In this document: positions 44,714-56,579 of the stretch, in pieces
Numbering within the stretch: the stretch's first letter is position 1
Layout: every line of letters begins with the position of its first letter
From: Artemia franciscana
Taxonomy: Eukaryota; Arthropoda; Branchiopoda; Anostraca; Artemiidae
Direction of reading: 5' to 3'
Length of the DNA stretch: 64,000 nucleotides
Assembly: GCF_032884065.1 (NCBI RefSeq)
Contig: NC_088873.1
Coordinates: 32,708,227-32,772,226, forward strand
Notes under the pieces: generated by a model
Database searches by the model: none
What the model was told of the DNA's origin: nothing
What the model saw: only the letters and a program-made list of their open reading frames with translations
Position numbers and translations under genes: made by a program

Positions 44714-45249
44714 CATCATTGTTTGGAATAACGCTTTCTGTGCATTAACAGTATTAGTTACTCAATGAGTTCCAGATAAGAAAACGGGAAAAACAAGCAA
44801 TGTATTGCCATAACTATTTCACATTGCTCGGAAACCACAAAAATGTTTATCAGCCGCAAGTAATCCCAGTTCCAAGCAAGATTACCGCAACTATTGCTTT
44901 ACCACATTATTCTAAGAGAATTCAAAGATAAGGAGGAATAAAAGGATATTCCGTCTTGAGGTTTATCGGATTTTTAAAACAATAAATTCCTATTCTTATC
45001 AGACTCAAGAAAGCCAAGAAACTTTAAGGGATTTGACGAAGATATAAATTAGTATACCCTCTCCTCGTTTTCAATATTTCTTCCTTTTCGAAAGTATTCT
45101 ATACGCGAACAAGTCTATCTTCATCTGTAAAATTAAATAAGTCTATGTTATCCTGAATGCCCGAAATCTGGTTAACGTCGACATGGTTAACGTCGACATT
45201 CACCAGTGAATTTTCAAAATTCCTTTTTCTCTGCCCGAATTCAATTAGC
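44710..45249. other. AT-rich flank with a palindromic repeat
   Basis: 45170-45217 contains 'ggttaacgtcgacatgg' followed by a second 'ttaacgtcgacattcacc' and the near-palindrome 'attcaccagtgaat'. An inverted relative lies at 46555-46615 on the other side of the hAT-like element. No gene. Confidence 0.5.
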
Positions 45250-45257
45250 TCTACGAG

Positions 45258-46279
45258 CAGGGCTGCCAATTTTTTTTTAAAGAGTGTGTCATAATTTTTC
45301 CGAAAATGTGCTTTTTGTGTCATCTCAGATCCCATAATGTGTCATATTTTTTTGCTACAAGTGCTATCATATTTAATTGTCAAATCTTTATTTAGAGTTT
45401 GGAATATATAACCTTTTCCAAATTAGTTCAAAAAGGAGTAAACTTAACCTTATCCTATTATCTTGGGATCGTGACCTTTTTGTGACGTCATGAAAGAACT
45501 AGAAACATTGGATTAAATTAATGTTAAACACTATGAATTTGTATCTGGGCGGACAACGAGGCAAGTTTACATTTATAAAAGTTTTAGGGACAAAAACTTT
45601 TTATTAGGGGTCATACTTTTCGTATGACGTCGTAATCGTAATCGGCTCTATACGTAATCGGCTAAGCCTTTTGTTAAGCCATTCAACCAGCTTCAATCTA
45701 GTGTTTTTGTCATATTTGTTGGTACCTTTTTAAGCCAGATGAATTATCCTGAAGGAAAGACATTTCTAGAAATTTGAAATCTTGTCTGAGGTGGGATAAC
45801 CTTCCTGTACTCCTAAAAATGGGGTTGCTGCTTATGCATACAGATTTGGTCAACTGCATGCTGTTACGTACCAGTTGGCTACATCAAATACTCAATAAAG
45901 AAGTCAATTAAGTTCGGATATTCAGCATGCATTTTGATTTGAAATTTCTGCCTATGGCTATTTTCTTCGCGTGGTTTAAATTTTAAATATGGTGATGGCA
46001 TCTGGCCTGTATTCCGCACTTTTTTTGTACTACTGCCACCATTAGGTAGCGCTATTTCCTTCCATTAATTTGTAGCTTTTCTGGAGGTAGAAAGTTGAAA
46101 TTTTACTTTTCTTTTATTACCATTTAAAAAACAAGACTTGAACGATAAAAAAGTGTCATTTACTTGAAAAATGTGTCATTTTTGTCGATTGTGTCATCAT
46201 CTTGACTTAATGTGTCATTGTGTCATGCAACATCAAATTGTGTCATTTTGACAAAAAATGTGTCAATTTGGCAGCCCAG
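45258..46279. mobile_element. Non-autonomous hAT-like element, 1022 bp
   Basis: TIR CAGGGCTGCCAA at 45258 and its inverse TTGGCAGCCCAG ending at 46279 (11 of 12 positions). Flanking 8-bp duplication TCTACGAG (45250-45257) / TTTACGAG (46280-46287), one mismatch. CAGGG-type termini and 8-bp duplications are the hAT hallmark. Near both ends the word TGTGTCAT or close variants is repeated (three near the left, about eight at 46150-46265), as expected for transposase-binding subterminal repeats. No transposase is encoded. Confidence 0.85.
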
Positions 46280-46287
46280 TTTACGAG

Positions 46288-49200
46288 TCAGCTTTTTCAG
46301 TCTAATGCAAGCTGTGACGGTAAAAATGAAAGTTAGGGTAGATTATGTTAGTTTAGATTAGATAGATTCGGAGGTTCAGGATAGATTCGGTTAGGTTAGG
46401 TAAAATTTGAGTCTTGATATCAGAAATGGGTTATGAACCTAAACTAAGCTAACCCAACCAAACCTAGTCTATTCTAAACTAACAAGTCATCATCATACCT
46501 TGCATTAAAATGAAAAAATTAACTGTCAACGCTGACTAAACCCAAGGAGAAAAAAAGGTATTTCGGACATTCACCGGTGAATGTCGACTTTCACCAATAT
46601 GCGGACATTCACGGTAACATCTACACCGTTTAGGATGTACATTCTTTGTTTGCACTGGAAAATAAGCTGAACTACTCATGCTAGAAGAGTCCTATTTATT
46701 CAGAACAGTTTCGGAAACATGGAAATGGAAATGGACTATAAATATGAAAAACGAAAAGTAAAAACTCAAAACGTGACATCTTGATAACATGCAATTCTGT
46801 TAATTAGAATGGCTATTCCCAAACTCTAAAATACTTGTGAGGGTGTTCTCGTCGTCGTCTTTGTAAAATGAATAACAAATAGAAAAAAAACTAATTAGTT
46901 GATGAGCCAATGAGCTCCAAATGAGTTTTAGACTATAAAGAACTAAAAAAATCGGAAAATTATCCTCCCTGGGTACTTTTCCACTCTTTCTACTCAGGAA
47001 AGATGCATACGATTTTTCTACACTCTAGGCTTGGGCAAATTTTGGCCTCTAGGACCTTGGAGCCAAAACACTTTGCAAAAAAAACAACATTTTCTATGTT
47101 CTAAGTTTTTTCTACATAAATTTTTTTTTATTTAATTTGTTGATGCAAGTTGCTCGTGGCTTGCAAGTCTGAAGGTAATTAAAGCTAGTAAAACAAAATA
47201 ATTTTTTTACTCATAATGATAATAAAAAAAAGAATAGCAGTTTGAGGACTTCTATGCGATTGGAAAATTTGGTCATTTTCTTTCATTTGGGATTTAAGAA
47301 CAGGAAAACGCAACGAGTCAACATTTTTCTCAAATAAGAGAAAAAGCTTTTTAAGACGTCCAGAGTCCATACATACCATATTAAAGCCACTATAAGAAAA
47401 AAAATGAAATCGTAGTACACAGTAAATGAAATCAAAGAAAAATGAAATTTCAGTACAAGCATATTACCTCAAGAAACTAAATTGCAAAATTAATTTTCTA
47501 ATTTGGGTATCAAATATAATACACAAGTAAAGGTACGTAATAGTTTTAGAAATAGAATTAAGAACTTAATTTTATTAGTGATTTGGTTGGTTTCTCGTAT
47601 TGAAGAAGATATATTGATATAATGAAAAATTAAAGTTTAAAAAAATTGTGTTACTTATATTATTGGAAAATGCACATTGACATTCTATTTGCAAGGAGGG
47701 GGGCCTCGCCTGTTTTATCCATTTAAATACAAATAAATTTAATTTTAAGAAATAATAGACTGTTTAAAGTTTTGACATCTTATGTAAATCTCTTTTGGAG
47801 TCCGGAGGTAAGTCACCGATATGATCGAACTAAATAAAGATTTAATATTTTAAATCGGCGTTAAGACGAAAATCTTGTTCATTAAGTGTGAAAACAGAAA
47901 ATTCAAAAGTATAATTATTATCTTGTCGGTAATTTTTACCCCATAGAGACAACCACCTCCTCCAGTCCTGAGTATCGCAAAAATAATATTTTATTATTTA
48001 GGACCAGAAGGAAAGGAAAGTAGCTAGGGCGGATGATTTTTTAAATGCTCTGATTATTTTTTTTTCATTTTATTTCGGTCCCTTTCATCTAATAGGAACG
48101 TGTAAGTTACATCAGCCCAATAAACAGAGGGTTTAATTTTTTTTTATTCTAATCCACTTCATACAAGTTCGTAGCTTTATAGTATAATATTATCTTTGGT
48201 TGCTAAATGCGAAGTAGCGGGATCTGTAAAAACTCTCATACACACCAGATTGTTCTGAACATCAGCCACTACTTTTGACCCCCCAAATCCTCTATTACAA
48301 ATAGTCCTAATAACGCAGTCTTGATCTCTACACGCTAACGCAACGCCAAAAAAACATCTTGGTTCTATTCGTGTGTTGTGTTATGTTTTGCTGCAAAAGC
48401 TCTGCGCTGTACCGTTGTAAGCGTGACACATGGTTTACGCAATGGTCAGCGCGTGAACACGAAAGGAGCTTAAGCGTGCATGTAGTCCATATAAAATAAA
48501 CAGTTAAAATAAACATCTATTTCAAAGCTTTGTTTATTGATGTATATCCATCGGAGGATTGATAAGACTAGGTACAGTGGAATATAATTGTGCAAAAGCC
48601 TGTGTGAAGAAGGGCCGGCGGATCTTCGTATAGGTGGCTGGAGTGTGTTTGAAGCCTGAAAAGGTGTGTTTTTAAGCCCAAATTTCTTAGCTTTCGGTGC
48701 CCCTTTACATAAATATAGATCAAGGTTTGGAGGAGGATGGGGGAATGGATGAGAAGAACTTTATATCTAGAAAGAGAGTATCTTCAGAATAAGCCTTTAA
48801 TACTAGCGCGGGGGGATAGACCCATTTTATTGCAAATTTTTTTTCCATGTAACAGTAAAAGTCACATTTACATGCCTATGGGTGTAGAGATGAAAATGGG
48901 CATGAGTGCTATAGCTAAATTTCTTGAGGTGAGCGGGGGTAGGGGTGGGAAAATGATTTTACAAAGTTTTTTTTAAATATTTAAATGTTAATATATTTCA
49001 TTTTCTTATCTAAAACAATGTTAAATTGCTTCTTGTTTCCCGGAGTCATTACCTTCCAATGCCGTCAATGGGAATTTCCTTATATTAAAAAATTATTCAA
49101 AGAATGTGCTTTGAAACTTTCGAAACAATAAACCTATTAATAATTTTTGATATCAAAACTCCCGCCCCCTCCTAGTAAACATTTGGAGGGGTAAATATTT

Positions 49201-49400
49201 TCATAGATGATTGAAGGAGAGAGGACAAATGTACTTTATTTTGGGAGGCAAATGTACGAAGTGAGCTCAGTTTCTCGAAACATCGTTGCAGGAAAATTAA
49301 ATCTTGATTTAAACTACTGTGTTCGAGGGGGCGGTAGTCCTCCTTATATTTAGGGCAACACTGTGTACGCTGTACGAAAACAAATAAAAAAAAAATTAAA
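46288..49400. other. AT-rich sequence, little structure
   Basis: 46330-46495 has arthropod-style 'ggttaggttagg' and 'ctaacccaaccaaacctag' words in inverted arrangement. 46555-46615 carries 'gacattcaccggtgaatgtc', the partner of the repeat at 45195. The rest holds no recognisable protein motif. Frames at 47185-47379, 48328-48516 and 48737-48976 are short and show no family. Confidence 0.4.
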
Positions 49401-49402
49401 AA

Positions 49403-50030
49403 ATAAGCCGTTGTAACTGAAAGTAAGGAGCGACATTAAAACTCAAAACTAATAGAAATTATCCTCTATATGAGGGGGGTTTTTCCTTCCACAATCCTCA
49501 CTCTTTAGGGTGAGGTTCTTCGAAAACTCTTATCATTCAAAATCAAGGCCCTTTTGCTTGAGTAATCTTTCCTAAGGGATTAGGACAAAAAGTCAAACTT
49601 TAGTGTACAGAATAGGGGTTGAAGAAAGGACAGCCACCCTCATATACAGAATAATTTATGTTTGTGTTAAGTTTTCATGCTGCTCCTGACTTTCAGTTGA
49701 TTTTTTTTTAATTCAGCTTTTTTTTCAAATCATGGCTGGAAATATCCTTCCCTCCCCACGTGTAAATTTCTCCCGCAGAATTTCCCGGGAAGTTTCCTTC
49801 TCGCGAAAAATTTTCCCTGTGGAGAATCGTTCCCCCTCTTCGCAGAAAACATCCCAAAAATTTCTGTATGTTCCCCCGTGTTTGAACAATATCTGAACAA
49901 TATGGGCAAATTGCGCAACTTACAGTTCTTTTCCAGGAACTATAAAGGTTCATGTCGTCACCAAAAGCATAGTTATTGGACCTTTCAACTATGCTGAATT
50001 AAACCACTCTCTTAAAATTTTGGTCGAAAC
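49403..50030 (+). repeat. Family A inverted-repeat unit plus tail
   Basis: Left arm 49410-49480 ('ctgaaagtaaggagcgacat'), right arm 49630-49700 ('gctgctcctgactttcagtt'), inner region diverged. The tail 49700-50010 has 'atgggcaaattgcgcaac', 'gtcgtcaccaaaagcatag' and 'actatgctgaattaaacc', matching the tails near 700 and 26500. Confidence 0.8.
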
Positions 50031-51573
50031 AGTTTCATTATTTTCGTCGCTATCACACATCACTTAGAAGAATTTCACCTTTTATCTAAAATTATGAAAA
50101 AATTCTAATATTTTTTCTTAACATCAATTTCCAAAGATTTTAATTTTATTGCTTCAAAATTATGAAGTTTTAAGGCAGCATAGCATTTTGAACAGTGCAA
50201 GCTCGCCGCGCCGTGAAAATAAATCCGATTTTATAATTCCGATTTTTTCCAGATTTTTTTTATGATATATATGGTTGTGCAAGTTTTGATATAACTATTT
50301 TAGATCAGAGCCGGATCTAGGCGGGCAAAGGGATAGAGGGTGTAAGCGCCCCGGTTGACACGCCTGGAGTGGCAATACAAGGTTAAATTGTAGTATTTTT
50401 GGGCAAAAATTGCAATATCTACAATATTAATGGTGTGGCAGGGGGCGGCAAAGTTTACATCCTTCCTCCTGATAAAAAACCTAGCTCTGAAAAAAAAACT
50501 TTAGCTCTCATTTGGACAACCAGGATTCATATTCACTGTCCTTGGTGCTTTAATTTCAAGTCAGCTATTAAATCTTACAACTCTCCTCCAGTTGGCAACC
50601 CTGGTCTTCACCGGTCCAGATTTCGGAATCCATCAATGAAGGCTGGACAAAAAAGTGAACTGTAGTAAGAGGGTTGGAACATGTTCTAAATGGAGTCACA
50701 GGTTTTTGACAAATTTCACATGTTTTTGCGCACTTTTTTCACTGGTTTTAGAAAATTGTGGTGGTAACACCGCTCATATACTGTCTTAGTATTCATACAT
50801 ACACCATTTAAATTCTTCGATCCATTACCGTAGCGAGAGAGGATGGAGGGAAGGAGGGGTATAACTGGTAGTGTAGCCAGGAGGGGCAAGGGGTTACACT
50901 TCTACCTGAGTGTGCCATCTGTTTCGGGCGCAGTATTTGTTCCTAGGCGCACTCTTTAGGTGGTAAACACATAGAAAAGACCTGATTATGCTCCTAACGA
51001 TAGGGGGGGGGCTCATTTTGTCCCCATACGCTAAAACACCTACCTATGCCTCCGGGGCTAAACTTTTTCCTTGATATATGAAAAAATACATATTTGAACT
51101 GTTCTTATTAATCAATAACGACTATTAAACACCCTTTCCCTATTAAAACACCTCACCCAATTGCAAATGATCATATCTAATTTACTGAATCATGAGTAGC
51201 ATCAATACATTTTTTTTTTTTAAATAATATAAGCAAGCAAAATAGAAGCTGTAGGTGAGAAGTTGCGTGCATCCAGGAGTATTTTTCTTTCCCAGAGGTC
51301 AAAATCGAATTTGTCTGCTGTTGTTTCATGTTCCATCCATTCCTTCAAGAGTTAAACAGTAGTTGGTTAGTTTCTCCTTCGCATTGGATTCGTTAGGATG
51401 GGTGAGTCATTCTTAAACATTATTTTATTTTATTAGTTGGTTACTAATAGAGAATTCTCAGATATTGTGTAGTTTTCATTTAGACGTCAATAATGTGACG
51501 TATAAATAGCGTGACCGAAAGTGATTAAGCTTAATTCGCTTAAAATCTAAATGCAACAAATTAGGAAGGTTTT
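50031..51573. other. Low-structure sequence with possible hAT-like ends
   Basis: 'cagagccggatctaggcg' (50306) and 'agttggcaaccctg' (50590) look like single hAT-type termini, but no matching partners with duplications were found. No gene seen. Confidence 0.3.
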
Positions 51574-52075
51574 ATGGTAAAATTCTCACATTTGATATAA
51601 TTGACTTACCAATAAAGTGAACATACCACTCGATGCCTTTTATTATGTTCTTTACGAATATAATAATCGCTTCTACCGCAAATTCAAATTTAAGCACTTT
51701 TTGGGCTCCATATTTAACCATAATTTTACGAATTTTACCAAGGTAAAATTTTCGTAATTCATATAATTGACTTACTAATCGCTTCTACCGAAAATTCAAA
51801 TTTAAGCACTTTTTGAGCTCTTCAAAATATCGAATTTTCAATTAAAGTATGAGTTATCGCTCGTTTTAAGATTAGTTTAGGTTAGGTCAAAAAGTGCTTA
51901 AATTTGAATCTGCGGTAGAAGCGATTATTATATAATATAATCTATTATATAATATATTATTATATATTATAATACAATATTATTATATAATATAATATAA
52001 GCGATGAAAAAGGCATCGAGTGGTATGTTCGCTTTATTGGTAAGTCAATTATATTAACTACGAAAAATTTACCGG
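51574..52075. repeat. Palindromic repeat with TA-rich centre
   Basis: 51574-51703 ('ttgacttaccaataaagtga' ... 'aatttaagcactttt') is inverted at 51889-52075 ('aaaagtgcttaaatt' ... 'tttattggtaagtcaa'). A third partial copy (51760-51825) lies between them, and TA-rich words lie at 51925-52005. Another relative is inside the TIR element to the right (about 52535-52660). Confidence 0.75.
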
Positions 52076-52117
52076 TTTTGTTTCAAAGCACAAAGTCTGT
52101 ATTCCATTTTTTGGTAC

Positions 52118-52748
52118 TTATCTGTTAGCCAGTACACACTCGAGAATTTTGATCTATAGGCACGGGATTGAAACTATAGAAAAGCTAGGGAGATAGATAG
52201 GATAAATACAATTTGGGCTGTATGTTTGTACATTAGGGGGGACTTGGGGTTAAGTGTATCGGGGCTGCATGCAAAATGCAACCTAACCAAAATACCAACA
52301 AAATATTTAGTAAAATACAGCTACAATGTAGTTTTTCACTGAGCCAAAGCTAATCGGGTAAATTTTTCGTTGTTCATATTATTGACTGCGTTTTCGAAAA
52401 AAATCGAAAATATGAAAGTTGTAGTAAATATGAATATGTACAAGGTGTAGAATGGTTAGGTTAGATTTTGCTATTTGAAGCCTTTTTTATACCCGAAAAA
52501 TAGAAATATTTTGATCATTTTCAAGAGATCAAAAAAGGGCTTAAATTTCAATTTGTGATAGAAGCGATTAATATATTCGTAAAGAGCTTAAAAAAGACAT
52601 CGAGTGGTATTTTCACTTTATTCGTATGTCGATAATATGAACAACAAAAAATTTGCCGCAAATTGACTCAGTATCCAAACAGCAATAAACTGGTTATTTT
52701 TTGGTTTTATAGATCAAAATTCTCGAGTTTGTACTGGCTAACAGATAA
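52118..52748. mobile_element. MITE-like TIR element, 631 bp
   Basis: Terminal inverted repeats of about 38 bp: TTATCTGTTAGCCAGTACA followed by a CTCGAGAATTTTGATCTATA block at the left, and the inverted copy ending at 52748, one or two differences. Inside is the 'agaagcgattaatatattcg' repeat related to 51640 and 51920. The outer TTA/TAA could hide a TA target duplication as in Tc1/mariner-type MITEs. No coding sequence. Confidence 0.8.
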
Positions 52749-53481
52749 TTAGGGGTGTTTCGAGCCTCTTTTCATTGGGGGGGATCTTCGCATATTTTAC
52801 CGAATTGCTACCTCGTTTCTGCCGAATTTTATGCCGAAATCAGGAATTCTGCAAAATTTCTGCCAAAATTTTCACCTTCGGAGAAAATTGAACCAAAAGT
52901 CAAAACATTTGGGGGAGGGGTGTCCCCCCTTGGGACGCCCCTGCATATAAGTGCCCTAAAAGGTAATATGACGGAGATAGTTTATTCAAAGATTTGTTCT
53001 AGAGGTTTTTCTGAAGGAAACACTATAATAACAAAAGAGAGGTACCACTCAACTCCGCAATAAAAATTATTTCCAAAAATGTTGGTTGCTACAGTGGCAC
53101 ACCAGACAAGAGGAAAGATATAGCCATAAATAATATGTTTATCCATTTTTTTTTTTTACTGCTTGAATCATCGTATCTGTTCGTTAACGGTCGTATTTCT
53201 CGTAACCCAGCCTAAACATTGCATCATTTGGAAAGAAAGAATGATGAATTGGGCAAATTTACTATTTACCCTAAGAATGATTCAAAAATGAAAATGGAAG
53301 GAAACATTAAAATCTGGCTAATAGAAACTGCCTGCATATTATAGCGTAAGAATTTTATTTTTGCAGTGGTTTCTTACAGTTTTCTGCATAGCCAAGGGCT
53401 ATATACTTAGCGCGGTCAATTGCGGGAGGGAGGGGAGTAATTGTTGCAATACCAACCAATATAGCCCAAATTGAAATAGGG
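52749..53481. other. Sequence without recognisable feature
   Basis: A frame at 52755-53063 (102 codons) has no recognised domain. It includes a G-rich stretch near 52910. Nothing else seen. Confidence 0.35.
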
Positions 53482-53489
53482 TTGATTGG

Positions 53490-53896
53490 CAGGGCCGGAT
53501 TTAAGCTTTGGCGATTCTAGGCCCAAGTGTTTTTGCCACTTCCTTTTCCGAGACTTTTGGGGAAACCCGCGAAAATTCTGGGATAATGGAAGCACTGAAC
53601 AGAGTGCAACTGATGAGCCACAAGTAATGAAAGAGAGAGGTGATACCCCACTCTCAACTGCCATTCTTGGGTGACATCTGGCCATTCTTGGTGACGAAAT
53701 TCCTGGCTTTTTTTTTTTAAATCACTTTTCTGCGAATAGACAGCGCGGCGGTGCACTACACCTGGCATTTAGACGATAAAGAACATCAGTCCAGTTTTTG
53801 TTAAGAAAAAATCGTGCAGTGATAATTTATTGCTCCCCCTGGCAATATGCGCCCCTAGGCCCAGACCTAGTGGGCCTATTGGTAAATTCTCATCTG
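53490..53896. mobile_element. Non-autonomous hAT-like element, 407 bp
   Basis: 5' end CAGGGCCGGATTTA at 53490, 3' end TAAATTCTCATCTG ending at 53896 (9 of 14 positions inverted-complementary). The flanking 8-bp duplication is perfect: TTGATTGG at 53482-53489 and 53897-53904. The inner subterminal words 'ctaggcccaag' (53517) and 'cctaggcccag' (53852) also recur. No coding sequence. Confidence 0.8.
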
Positions 53897-53904
53897 TTGA
53901 TTGG

Positions 53905-54468
53905 GAGCCGAATGATGGTACTTTTTGTTAGTATAGTCTTCAGAAGAGCTCATCGAACAGAATCCTACCACAGTTTTTATTTTAGAAACGTCTTAAATAG
54001 CCGGAGTCCTCTAAGCATAGGTAAGGTAAAAACTAATTAATAACTTTATTGTTGTCTTCTTTAAGTCGGGGTGGATGTAGGGGGTGGGGAGACTATGCTG
54101 CTCCCCCTAGATTTTTATGGCGCCCTCATTTGTTTTTTTTTTACTTAAAAAAATGTCAATTTGGTCAATTATTGGTACCCTTTTCAACCTCCCCTCCCCC
54201 AGATTTTGCTCTAGATCCACTTTTGTCTTAAGGGTGAACTGACAAGGTTACTGTCCTGGTCAGTTGTAAGACGTGTAACATTCAGAGAATCGCTGGGATA
54301 TTCTTCATCTATTTTTTCTTCCAATTGCTGTTATAAGACAAAGATATTGACTAGACTTTTATGTTGCTAGTCATTTTCTAACGTTTTATAAGCATTGAAT
54401 TCAAAATCCCCGTCAGACTATGTCCATATACATCTAAGCCGTTTTCTTGTAAAAATGAATGAGGCCTA
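53905..54468. other. Sequence without recognisable feature
   Basis: A G-rich 'gggtggggagactatg' and C-rich 'cctcccctccccc' flank 54070-54200. No gene or terminal repeats. Confidence 0.35.
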
Positions 54469-54476
54469 CTGGGCTA

Positions 54477-54872
54477 CAGTGTTGTCACCGCTGTCAGTAC
54501 ATGAAATGCTACATTTGCCCAAATTTGCGTGCTACAGAGCGATTTTTAGATGCTACAGTTAATTTTTTTCGTCATCCATTTAAGTATACTTAGGCTAGAT
54601 TTTATCTCATTTTTTTTTTTTAATTAAGAGGAATGAAAATGTATCCATAAAAAATGTAGCTGATGAGAGTGCTGAATGGGAAAATGTACATACACACGCA
54701 TATCCCGTATTTAAATGTATTTAGATAATTTTCATGTACAAAAATTGTACTTTATATGTCCGTATTTTCAATTTCATCATATAAGAGAAAAAGTACTACA
54801 TTCAATGTAGCACGTGCTACGGTGCTACACATGATAAAATAGTGCTAAAATAGCTACAGGTTGGCAACCCTG
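54477..54872. mobile_element. Non-autonomous hAT-like element, 396 bp
   Basis: 5' end CAGTGTTGTCACCG at 54477, 3' end GGTTGGCAACCCTG ending at 54872 (10 of 14 inverted-complementary). Flanks CTGGGCTA (54469-54476) and TTGGGCTG (54873-54880) agree at 6 of 8 positions. The word TGCTACA or a variant is repeated near both ends (54511, 54531, 54551, 54795-54830), the same architecture as the TGTGTCAT repeats in the 1022-bp element. Confidence 0.7.
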
Positions 54873-54880
54873 TTGGGCTG

Positions 54881-56575
54881 AGGCATCACCAATTAGAGAC
54901 AGGAATCCTTCTTTTTTCATGTTGGATGCATCGGAAAAAAGGCAGTTTAGACGGAAGCACTGGGATTTAACCAGGATTTTCCTACAAGTTTACGTATTTA
55001 AGCGTAATATTACCAATTTGGATGTAGTTTTTCACGAAATTTCGTTCTTTATAGGTAAACCAGTGCCCCCCCCCGTTTAGATAGTGACAGAGGAAAACGT
55101 AAAAAACATGCTTTGGATAGTGACACGTCTGACGGTGGGTTTTAGAATTTAACTGATTCTACAAGCTTTTGTGTATGCAAACGTAGAGGATACCTTACCC
55201 CTGAAGGAATCCATCAACTAGGGAAACTCATTACGACCTGCTTAAAATGTGTTTTTATTTATCCCTATGAAAATTCTCGTTGTGATTCTGTATACAGATT
55301 CACCAATGGAAATAAAGTAAAAATAATTACTTATAAATTTAGTTAAAAAGAAACTTGACTGCCAGCCGATTCGTTCAGTGTCATATACTTGTTGGGGGGG
55401 CACTGACTTCCCGACACGTGGTGTGCGTCACGGAATACCACGCGTGTCGCACAGTTCCACCACGGTTGCCATGTGCCACCTAATGTTCATGATTTTTGAG
55501 AGAGAGAAAGAGAGAGAGAGCGACCCATCGATACCACCTTTCATTGTTCAACGAAAAAAAGGCGAAAGTAACAAATAAAACACATTAATTAATCAAAGTT
55601 GTTCACATAAGCAAACAAAAGCTGATTCCGCAAAGTAAATTGGGTGTCAATCATAGATTGATTACCTGAATAGATACCACATAATATAGGAAAAGCTTCG
55701 CAACATTTGAATAGGTAAACAGCAATCAGGCATCTAAAAAATGGCTACACTCAACCAGGTAATGGAGAAGCAGACCTAAATAACCGGTTTTGCCTGCTTG
55801 AAACATCTCTGGAAGCCTCTGCTGGTGGCTTGGAAGAAAAGCACAAGAAGACTTGTCAAAACGCATGCTTACTGTAGACTATTGCATACGAATACGTCAA
55901 CAGTGGCGTCAATTTGGGGGAGGGCAAATACTTTACTAGATTAGATTTTGAAAAAATACTTTATTTGGGGCCATTTTCATTGAAGAAAATGCCGTTTTTG
56001 GGATTTTTATTGGTGAAAAATAAAGAAGCGATAAATTTGCAATATATTTTGTCTGTCTTCCTAGTTTTTACTAAACTGACGTCACCGTATATTAATGATT
56101 TTTACATAATTAAATTGGCGTCAGGCTGACGAAGACACTGGGCTGACAACTTCGGTCTAGTGTTCTTTAAATTAAAGCTACTGAAATTGAATCTTCGAAT
56201 AGTTTCAGTTTAAAGAAATGTTCCAAAATCAAATTCCATGCACGCTACGTTTACTGCTTACACTTGTTCTAAAGTTAGGAATCTATCAGATTATAAATTA
56301 TCCCGGGGGGTGTTCACGTTTTTCAGCTCTAATTTTTTATGCCAAAAATCAATATGCAAAGTATTAATAAGAAAAATGTGTTGTACAGACTTAATATTTA
56401 TAGTATTTTCAAATATTCGAATTATTGTTGATTCTTTGTCCTAATTGTGGGGTGTGATTCTTTGGCCCTATTTTTAAAGATTAATCTCTTCAGTGCTAGT
56501 TATCTAAGGAGCCTCTCTAAAATTAAAGCCAATATTCATTTGTCAGTGGTCAACGCTCTGAGGTAGTAGACGGTT
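54881..56575. other. Low-structure sequence with (GA)n
   Basis: A GA-rich microsatellite at 55499-55520. No gene, TIR or domain recognised. Frames of 60-70 codons are unremarkable. Confidence 0.4.
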
Positions 56576-56579
56576 GCAT

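Noticed and set aside
50306-50605. hAT element bounded by 'cagagccgg' and 'ggcaaccctg'
   Set aside because: The ends do not match each other and no 8-bp duplication is present.
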